This document shows positions 55,440-64,000 of a DNA stretch of 64,000 nucleotides, piece by piece. Made by a program: the position numbers and the translations under genes. Position 1 is the first letter of the stretch. The number at the start of each line of letters is the position of its first letter. Below the pieces are notes generated by a model. It worked only from the letters and a program-made list of their open reading frames with translations. It was not told where the DNA came from and did no database searches. This DNA comes from Dryomyza anilis (lineage: Eukaryota > Arthropoda > Insecta > Diptera > Dryomyzidae), in assembly GCA_951804985.1 (NCBI GenBank), contig OX638132.1, positions 25,706,617-25,770,616 on the forward strand, written 5' to 3'.

Positions 55440-57600
55440 TATGAGTATTTTTTATACCGTTCCATTAGCAGATTCAAATTTTCTTTTCAGATGTTTAGAT
55501 TCACATATTAATATAAAAATGTTGTATTTTTGGTTCGTGGTTGACAGTTTTCTGGAAATGCCGTAAGTCCCCATAATAACTGTAATATCTGTGGATATTT
55601 TTGTCGCAAAAATATTTTAAAAATCACGTTTTGTAGATAAACTTAATACACAGCATATACATTATATATGGGTCTCTGGATCTCACAAAAAAAAAAAACA
55701 ATATCTTTTATGTGTACTACAGTAATCGCGAGTTAAAATTCGACTCTGATCAATTTTATTTTTAACAATTTCCAATTTGATTTTACATGTGCAGAGATTA
55801 CTATTTATACTACGTATTATTGGCTGTATAAAAGTAACAACACTATAAAGTTTTTTTTTAACGCACTTAATATAACCTCCTGAGAAATATCATAAAACCT
55901 CAAAAATATTTTATGTTCTACGGATTTTCTTTGAAGAATCTCAGATTTCATTATTACATATATCTTGCATATAAGGTATGCATTTTCAAGTTATTATTAT
56001 TATTTTATGTTTTAGAGATATTAAAAAATGTCGATCTTCATAAAATGTTCATGACTTACAATGATTTGAATTTTACAATACTAATTGACAACAACGCCTA
56101 TATATTTTTTTAAAGCACCCATATTATTGAGCATTAAAGTCACGTTAAGTGGTGACTATAAAAAATATCATTCATTCGTTTGGTCGGGCTGGGCTTTCTT
56201 TTCAGACGTGCGAAGAACGTGTCTTGTGTCTGGGTTTGGAGAATAATCGCCACAATTAAGAATACTTTCTCGACTTTACATTTTTTTTTAATATTACAAA
56301 AATGAATAAAGAATAGGAGAACAAAAAAAAACACAAGTAAAGGGCAAGGCAAACACGTAACAAGACAGACAAGAATTAGTTTATTTGAATTCTTCAGCGA
56401 ATTTTAGTACTATTTTTCTTACCGATCGATGTATGATTTGTTTGCATTTTGACGTATTTTTATAGCTTTTTCGTTTTTTATTTATTGTTATTATTAATAA
56501 GTTTTTTATTACAATAACAAAAATAAAAAACAATATAAAAATAACATTATAAACGCATGCCATTATTATTATTAGCATTATTGGGTATTATGTTTTTTTT
56601 TTGTTATTTGAAACTCGCGGTTTTGAGGTTCTTCGCCTCGCTTCGGAAAGTGGGTCAGTTTTTATGCGTCTCGAACGGCGTGGTAATGGTTCTGGTTGTA
56701 GTTTTATTTATATATTTATTTTCATTATATTCTCAAGTCCATTGTCTGTCGTTTGTAGAATTGAAAAATTAAAGAATGCGCAAAATTAAACGCTCGCATT
56801 ACAAATTGCGCGAAAGCCATACAAAAAAATAAACAATTCAATAAATTATGATATTTTATAAAAATATGTCTATTTTATAATAGTTCATTAGTTTGTACAT
56901 AAATCTTCTATTGATCTTTTATATTTGAGATGAGTATTATTATGGACTTTGAATTGAGGAGTTAAAGAAAAGAATCAGTGTTCTCATTCTACTTCGATCG
57001 GAGGAGATCTATTCCATTTCATTTTTATTTTTTAAATCAACTCCTCTACTTCGGTAGTAGCATTATCTACTGCTTTCTCATAATTTTCTACTCCCTTTTA
57101 GTGAAATCTACTCACTTTTGCAAAACTTGCTTAAATTTTTAATTTGATGAGAGCAATTTGTTGCGCCAAAAGTAAATTGTCAATATCATTTTCCTAATAA
57201 CTATGATCAATTATCTGTAAAATAAATTTAATATTTTTGCCATGGTTTTTCAATTGTAGAAGTTATACTATATACGTTTGTATCAACTTTTATAAATTGA
57301 ATTTTGAAAACACCCTGTATTTCATTGGGTGTTCCAGATACACCCCAACTCCACCCTGTATACATCAGCATTATAGAAAATCGGTAAAATAAGGAATGAA
57401 TAAAAATGTTAAAATTAACATATCTATCAATTTATTGGAATCAAATACACTAATGCATATTTCTAATCCCTTTCCATCAAATTTATTCCCATATTTAATT
57501 TTCTATATTTCAAATTTACTCAATTTTGCTATATTTTTATTTCTACTCCCCTAATTTTGCAAATCAACTCCTTTTGCATTGGCGAAAAGTGTGAACACTG
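55440..57600. other. Non-coding region
   Basis: AT-rich. 56150-56260 and 56600-56700 are GC-richer (CGTTTGGTCGGGCTGGGC; TTCGCCTCGCTTCGG). 57309-57360 repeats ACACCCTGTAT and CACCCTGTATA. The small ORFs at 55913, 56557, 56601 and 57529 show no recognisable similarity. Confidence 0.35.
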
Positions 57601-57609
57601 TAAAGAATG

Positions 57610-58065
57610 TACACCCAGAAAAAAATCATGGTAAATTGATAGTATTTCAATAGAAAAACAATAATTTATACCATTAAAATTAATCAATAGGATGCGTCCC
57701 ATTAGTTCAGTAATATTGAAACAGTTAATACAATGTGTGGTTGTACCATCAATTTTATAATGTGATATTTTAATTACAATAAGAAAGACCTGCACAAATT
57801 TAATGATACGTATTATTAATTTTATGGTATAGTCGAATTACATTTTCCTAATAATTATTAAAACAAAAATGTATTTTACTTAATTTATTGTATATATTAT
57901 TTTATTTAAATGTGGAAATTGATATTCACTTGAACTGAATTTTTCAAATACTATTGAATTAATTAGAAAACTTTTGATTTAAAAAGAAAAAACTATTAAT
58001 ACATGAACCATAAGATCAATGGTCGTACCATAAAGTACTTAATGGTACATTTTCTTCTGAGTGTA
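57610..58065. mobile_element. TACACCCAGAAAAAAAT MITE, long copy
   Basis: Left end TACACCCAGAAAAAAAT identical to 35830; right end (minus) TACACTCAGAAGAAAAT. It also shares AATCAATAGGA. 456 bp; the minus ORF at 57529-57795 crosses the boundary and is chance. Confidence 0.82.
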
Positions 58066-58689
58066 AGGAAATAAGACAAACATATTTTAAATAGAACATT
58101 ACATCTTGAAAATTATGTGTAAACTTGACATTATTAGATTTCTATTTAAAAAATTAAACAGATACCTTTCAAAAATTTGCTAATTTTTACGGCTGACTTG
58201 AACTATGATTTTGATTATAACGATTTTTTGCACACCATTCATATTGATCCTGCCATTTCCAAATTATGCTCAGTAGAATTATCATTTTGCAATGTTATTC
58301 CATATTTGGATTATGTCAAATTTTGGTCTGAATCTGTCGATCCTATCCTAAGTTATGATCAAAAATGTACTTAGCATTAATTGAACTATTTTAAAAACTT
58401 AAAATCCATATTGGACTTAGTAAACCTTGCGGTAATTAGCAATTTTTGAGTTAGAATAGAAATAGTATTTAAAATTTGTGGTAAACAATGAAAAACAAAA
58501 AACAACTTTATGTCAACTTAAGTATGATAATTAGAATATATATACCAAAAACTTTAAAGGCTTCTCCTCCAGAACTCACTTATTAGGCTTACATGTAATT
58601 GAATGGGAGGGAAATATATTTTGCTATCAAAAGAGCAGAGAAATATGTGATTGTTACAAAATATTGTGTTATACTGAATAGTCATATAA

Positions 58690-59275
58690 AGATTAATAGA
58701 ATAATTGTTGATTATCGTAATATACAATTTTTCGAAATGATTGTGTCAACTATATTATGATTTCTGACATCATGTCTTAATTGAATTATATATTTAAATA
58801 GTTTATTATTTCGAAAAAACTGATTCCAATGATGATTGATAATAATTGCAATAAATAATTTCAATGTGCATGCTTATAAAAAGTGAATAAGTCATAATGA
58901 TTATTAGAATAATTGTTGATTATCGTAATATACAATTGTTCAAAATGATTGTGTCAACTATATTATGATTTCTGACATAATGACTCAATATTTAAATAGT
59001 TTATGATTTCGGAAAGAATTAATTCTAATGATGATTGATAATAATTGTTACACGATTGCCACAATCATAATATAAGATATTTTTAACGTAATTATATTTC
59101 TTTCTCTCTTTTGCTGAATTTTCTAAAAATTTGAATGACTGATACATGTTAACTATAAACATGTTACTCGATTGCCACAGTCATAAAATACGATATTTTT
59201 TAACATAACTATCTCATTTATTGTTTCTTGTCTCGATTGCTGAATTTTCTAAAAAATTTGACTGACTGATATGTG
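58690..59275 (+). repeat. Two consecutive tandem duplications (about 208 and 116 bp)
   Basis: GAATAATTGTTGATTATCGT starts at 58699 and 58907, each followed by GATTGTGTCAACTATATTATG and TGATGATTGATAATAATTG. Next, GTTAC-CGATTGCCAC starts at 59047 and 59163, each followed by GCTGAATTTTCTAAAAA. Confidence 0.82.
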
Positions 59276-59925
59276 TTATTAATTTCTAAAAATACAATAA
59301 AATAATGTCGCTTTAGTTTTCCTGCATTTATTGTTGTTGTTGTTACGCTTGTGTGCCAAGTTAATAACGTCGAACAAGCCGGCACTAACGAGGCTTTTAT
59401 AACACAACCGACTGTGGCTGTTTATTTTTATTATTTAAACATTTATTTTCACATGGACACTTTGTTTGTTTATTTTTTTATTTTGTATTTTCTTTATATC
59501 ATATTTTATTATTTATTTATTTTCATTATCATTGCGATATTGCAGATTCGTCACGCGCATTTCAATAACTTCCGTTACCATTTTTTTGTGGCTCAAATTA
59601 AATTTAATTTTTATGAGATAGCGCGCCGATATCTTATCTACATTGCTGCATTTGGCCTTTACGGAGATACGTAGTTCAATTTATTGCAGTTATCTCTAGG
59701 TGACCGAACAGAACAAAAATCAATTGATAGACAGCTTTAAGAATTATATTTTTAATGACATTGATCATTTAAATCAAGATATAATGCCGGTATTGTATTA
59801 GGTTTAAGTTTTACTACTTGTTTTCGTTACGGTTTAGGTTTTAACTTTTGTAAAGAAACATTTTCGTTAAACCGATTTCACGTTACGCTTAGGTTTTGAT
59901 ATTTTGTTCATATTTTCAATATCGC

Positions 59926-60196
59926 TACATAGAAAAAATAATCGACGTAAATATAGCAACCGATATTAATTGCATTCATTAATCAATCCAGCAATGAAAT
60001 TCACTAATTTAATAAAAAATATTTGCTATTCTTCTTTAAATCAGCAATTCCGTTTGTTTTGACGTAAAAATATTCATATTAGCAAATGGAATTGCTGATT
60101 TAACGATTAAATTAGTGAATTTCATCGCTGGATTGATTAATGAATGCAATTAATATCGGTTGCTATATTTACGTCGATTATTTTTTTTTCTGTGTA
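59926..60196. mobile_element. TACACAGAAAAA MITE, near-perfect foldback
   Basis: Both arms (59926 to about 60055 and about 60065 to 60196) read TACAYAGAAAAA..., AATCGACGTAAATATAGCAA, CCGATATTAATTGCATTC, ATTAATCAATCCAGC, GAAATTCACTAATTTAA. They differ at only a few positions in the outer 85 bp. 271 bp, non-coding, probably recent. A half copy is at 21790-21940. Confidence 0.92.
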
Positions 60197-62680
60197 CACA
60201 ATATTGTCCCGAGGATTATATTAGATATATTATTTGATTGCCCAGAACCATATCTCCAATCATAGTATGATGCCCTTTATATATATGATCACCACAATCA
60301 TGTTTTTATCTGCGTGTAGTACAAAATTCTACTAGGATGACGCATTTTTTATTAATGATCGATTAAACCAGCATATTTTTAAAAACCGTTATTTATTTAA
60401 AAATACTTTCGTAGAAAAACAATTTATTTGACAATTTATTACCCCTAATATTATTTTGCTGTTGATTGCTTAAACAAATAATTTAAAAATCGCATTTTTA
60501 TGTCAATATTTCAATAAAAAAACATCGCATGTTAAAAAGTAATTAAAAATGTGTACGTTTTTTTTATTGAATCGCCAACAACCTCAACAATGTTAAAAAC
60601 CAAATTTTTTTGCATTTTTGCAAAGCAATTGAAATTTATTTCTTTAAAATATACTCTAGATATGCGTGAATTTTTTTTTTGGTATTGCAGACAGGATTGG
60701 CAAAATAAAAGTGGCGCCTTAAGTGCGCCATGAGCATCATTAAAATAGACTATTAAAGTTTTAGGCTATTTTTGTAAATTTTGTTAGTTTTTATTTTTAT
60801 TATTTTTTTAGTTTTTCTTTAGTTCAGTTTTTATGGATCACTTGTGGTCACTTTTAAGTGCTTTAAGTGATATACGCCCCAGCATTTAAGTGCTTTTGTC
60901 AAAAATTGTCATGTTTAGCATTCATTTAAATTTATTATTGAGCTTATCGAACATGTCATGAGGATTGCTGTTAAACTTTGAAAATAATATACAAATTTTA
61001 ATTGAGTTCTTATGGTAAGAAGGGTATGAAATATGATCACTTTGATTCTAAAATATCAATTATTATAAGAAACATTTTGAACAATATCATTATCAAGACA
61101 AACAACACAATCAGCAGCAGCAATTACATGCTCATCAATAGCAATAACATGTTAATCAGCAACAACAGCAAGATGTTCTTTAACAAATACATGCTCATGA
61201 GTAACAACATTCTACTCAGTATTATCATCAATATTATCAACATCATCATCAGCAAATATATAAAAATGTTTGCTCGTTGTACGTGTCGCCTTGCTGCTGC
61301 TGCTGCAATCCCCCAAAATAGTAGCAACTATTTTTATATTGCTGTGGAATTTCGACGTAGTGCGCCAGAAAATTGGGCAAAAATCGACACGAAAACAAAC
61401 AAAAAACAAAAGAAAATAGTCTGAAGAAAATATTTATCATAGAACAAAAAAAGAAACGTCATGCGTAGTGCTATAAAAAAATTATAGCAAATCAAAATGT
61501 CGTAGCTAATGCATTTTTAAATTTAAATCAAATAAATTTAAATATTATATGTATTTGTGAGCAACTAATTTGAGCAAATTATAAAATCATCATTAAATAT
61601 AAAATATACTTAAATAAATACAAAAAGAAAAGAATTGGGAATAAATAATATAATTAAAATTAAAAAAATAACTGTGAGTCATATTTTAGTGTTCATCTGC
61701 ATACTCATCTGATATTTTAAAATCAGCAGTAAATTTATAAAGATCAACAGCAGCAGCAACAACATTCAAATCATCATTAAGATTAAAATCATCAGCGCCA
61801 ACACGTCAGTCGTTCAAAAATACCTGCATTAAATTGTCAAAATTAATAATGTATAAAAGTATTTAAATGTTTTGCGGTGATCGTGGCCAAACACTTAAAA
61901 TGCTCATGCCAATATATAATGTTTAATGTTTTTAGTCAAGAAAAACGACCACAACAGCCACAAAGAATCTGAAAAATGCAAAAATAAAACTTCGTAAAAC
62001 TATAAAAATTTGCAGAATAAAGAAGAGAAAAAATTGGTATATAAAATAAAAATTCTAAAAATGAAAAAAACACAGAACACTGTATAAGAATCAATGAATG
62101 CTATACTGAAAATAGCTTTGGCGACGATGTTGAAAACGCATAGTTTTTAGAGAAACACGCACTATTTTGGTTTATAAAATGATACACAAATTCTTTAACT
62201 TAATGCCTGCCAGACAGTCGACCAGCCAGCCAGCAATTGACACCATTTCGACCAACTGTTTTGTTTTATATTTTTCCCAATAGTTTTCTCTAAATTTGCG
62301 CTGTTCGTTAGTTTGTTATTTTAAAGAAAATCATTTTTATTGTTAAATGTATAACATGTATTAGTTGAGCAAGTTAAAAAAAAATTATAATATTTATATT
62401 GAAAAATGTATCATTCATAAACATGAAAACAATTTTTTATCGTTTTACTTTTTGTGTATAATATATTGGAAAAGGGATTTAAAGCCCATTATTTCATCTT
62501 TCATATGATATATAATATGTACAAATCGAATAAGTAATACTTGAGTTATAATTTGTTTAATAAAAATAATCTAACTTTTTTTATATGCATTAAATCTTCA
62601 AACTTTTCCTACAAGAAAAACTAATTTAACATTAATTGCAGAAAATTGAATAAGCTTTATATTTTCATTTTTTTTATATT
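60197..62680. other. Non-coding region with CAG/ATC trinucleotide stretches
   Basis: 61095-61310 is a degenerate CAGCAGCA / CATCATCA region open in several frames (no family). 61745-61800 is similar. Around 60700-60735 there is a GGCGC hairpin. 62205-62260 has CCAGCCAGCCAGC resembling 52645. Nothing else is supported. Confidence 0.35.
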
Positions 62681-62689
62681 TTCTTAAAA

Positions 62690-62872
62690 TTGAAAACATC
62701 CGCGATAAGTGGTAAAACATGCCCCATTAAAAGCGGTGATGCTGATCTCGACGAAGATCGAAAAATAAAATACTACACGCAACAAAAAAAGGGCTCTCCC
62801 AAATACAATTTTGCAGGAATTACAGATATCTTTGCAGCTTTATGGAAACAAAAGTATTATTGCATTTGCTAA
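62690..62872 (+). other. Small coding-like ORF, unknown
   Basis: A 60-codon open frame (begins at a TTG, no ATG) reads TSAISGKTCPIKSGDADLDE, then DRKIKYYTQQKKGSPKYNFA and ends at TAA. Composition is protein-like and unlike the surrounding poly-AT. A T-rich tract ahead of it could serve as a splice acceptor region. No family recognised; may be an old transposon piece. Confidence 0.2.
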
Positions 62873-62879
62873 CATTATT

Positions 62880-64000
62880 ATAATAAGAGCCAAACATATT
62901 TTTGTTTTCGTTCAAACATATTTATGTTCAGAATAAATAATTTTTAGCGTTCTTGCAAACATTAATATGTTTATATTAACCCTATACAAAATTTTGAATA
63001 AATAAAAATACTTGACAATAAATTTTAATTTGATTAATTTTTATTATTTATGATTTTTCAGAATGAACAATTACGTTTTACATACGGATAGAAGACAATT
63101 TTTTTAATATGTCTGAATGTAATTAGAAAGTAATACGAAATTACCTTATATCAATTAGGAAATGTAATTAAATTATTTTCGAAATTAAGTTTATTTGTGT
63201 TAAAATTCTAATAACATATTACTATGTGTAAACATTACTATATTGTCCAGCAAAATCTGTCAAATTTAACATACATATGTTACAATATCAAGATAAAATG
63301 TTAATAACATTTGAATAAACTAGTTCTTGGCAGTTTATTTGATGTAAACTATGTTTCAAAACAAACAGAAAATTCTATTTAAATTCGGAAAGTTATCGAC
63401 ATACGTAGTTGGCAACGTTGAGCAGTATTTTCTACCTACGTCTCTTTTGCCATGGTTTGAACATATTAATGTTTAAAAACAAACAAAAAAAATGAAATTA
63501 GATTTAAATAAATTTATTCTTGTCGTTTCAAATCATATTTTATTTGGAATATATTTATTTTTACATTCGAATATTTATTTTGTTTGGATATAATATTTAT
63601 TATGTTTATATTAGAACCATACACCATTGTAAGCTGGATCTGTCCGCGGATAATTTTCAACCAAACTTACCAAGATATATTGCAATCTGTCTAAAAATGT
63701 GGCAGAAAACATTAGAATATTTATTTGAAAATGTGTCTGTTGACAACATTTTCGTTTCAATTTCCACATAACCAATGTTTGAATTTATTTGACAAAAGTG
63801 GCAGCGAAACCACCTGTATGGAAACTCTATATCAAATATATACTCTCATCAAACATCAAAATGTTTCGGTGATATCATAATGTAATGCTGTTATGACACT
63901 GGCTTTAAAACACGAATACACGAATTGACTAGTAATGTGTGAATGAAACAACGATTGAGAGAAATGGATAAACCATAATATATTTGTCTCCTTTTATTTC
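62880..64000. other. AT-rich non-coding right edge
   Basis: No ORF with recognisable similarity, no repeat end. The frame at 63520-63771 is Tyr/Ile/Phe-rich and looks like chance. Confidence 0.45.

Noticed and set aside
59351..59674. 107-codon hydrophobic ORF
   Set aside because: No ATG near its start; Phe/Tyr/Ile run from AT-rich DNA.
60700..60735. GGCGC hairpin as a structured RNA or terminator
   Set aside because: Short stem, no context; likely chance.
61002..61424. 140-codon Asn/Ile/Ser-rich ORF and its overlapping minus-strand ORFs
   Set aside because: Degenerate trinucleotide repeat that stays open in several frames.

Overview
The window is a stretch of an insect nuclear genome, most likely a higher (brachyceran) fly. 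It is AT-rich, has spliced genes with short GT-AG introns and a few very long ones, carries CAG/CAA-type trinucleotide runs, and has many miniature and foldback transposons. The proteins encoded by the two recognisable genes are the C2 protein C2CD5 and the DNA cross-link nuclease SNM1A. The body of a tRNA-derived SINE at 36.7-37.0 kb recalls, from memory only, 3' tails of non-LTR elements in tephritid-like flies. Species cannot be fixed from the sequence alone.

Layout. (1) 1-13480, minus strand: a C2CD5-like gene. Eleven coding exons (1535 residues) join in frame from ATG at 13480 down to 956. The conserved C-terminal end is missing and must lie left of position 1. Its 5.5 kb sixth intron (3987-9473) is a nest of MITEs and a 0.7 kb repeat. 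(2) 13481-17847: divergent intergenic region with a TIR element, a (TA)n tract and palindromes. (3) 17848-23661, plus strand: a complete SNM1A/DCLRE1A-like gene in four exons (874 aa) with the metallo-beta-lactamase and beta-CASP motifs, two PCNA-binding-like boxes and a SUMO-interaction-like motif. (4) 23662-64000: about 40 kb with no recognisable host protein-coding exon.

The 40 kb region is not featureless. At 28434-28467 there is an Inr (TCAGTC) with a DPE (GGACGTG) at exactly +28 to +34, followed by a 5'UTR-like stretch ending in a strong splice donor at 28996/28997. I infer a first non-coding exon of a gene whose body lies to the right of the window, with much of 29-64 kb as its giant first intron. 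GC-richer islands near 32.1-32.8, 34.96-35.2, 38.2-38.4, 42.4-42.9 and 51.8-53.1 kb would then be candidate regulatory elements.

The rest is a record of mobile DNA: decayed LINE ends, a mariner-like transposase fragment, two tRNA-SINE copies, several copies of an approx. 0.7 kb repeat ending in '(T)ATATACTTTTCCATACCGG', at least ten foldback or TIR elements (one with arms of about 400 bp), tandem duplications, and a 41-bp minisatellite of about 19 copies. No CRISPR, operon or functional structural RNA gene was found. I saw no clearly new enzymatic system. The most interesting items are the promoter-only gene start, the clustered long hairpins at 49.4-55.4 kb, the SINE in the loop of a 1.3 kb inverted repeat, and the unusual motif architecture of the two proteins.
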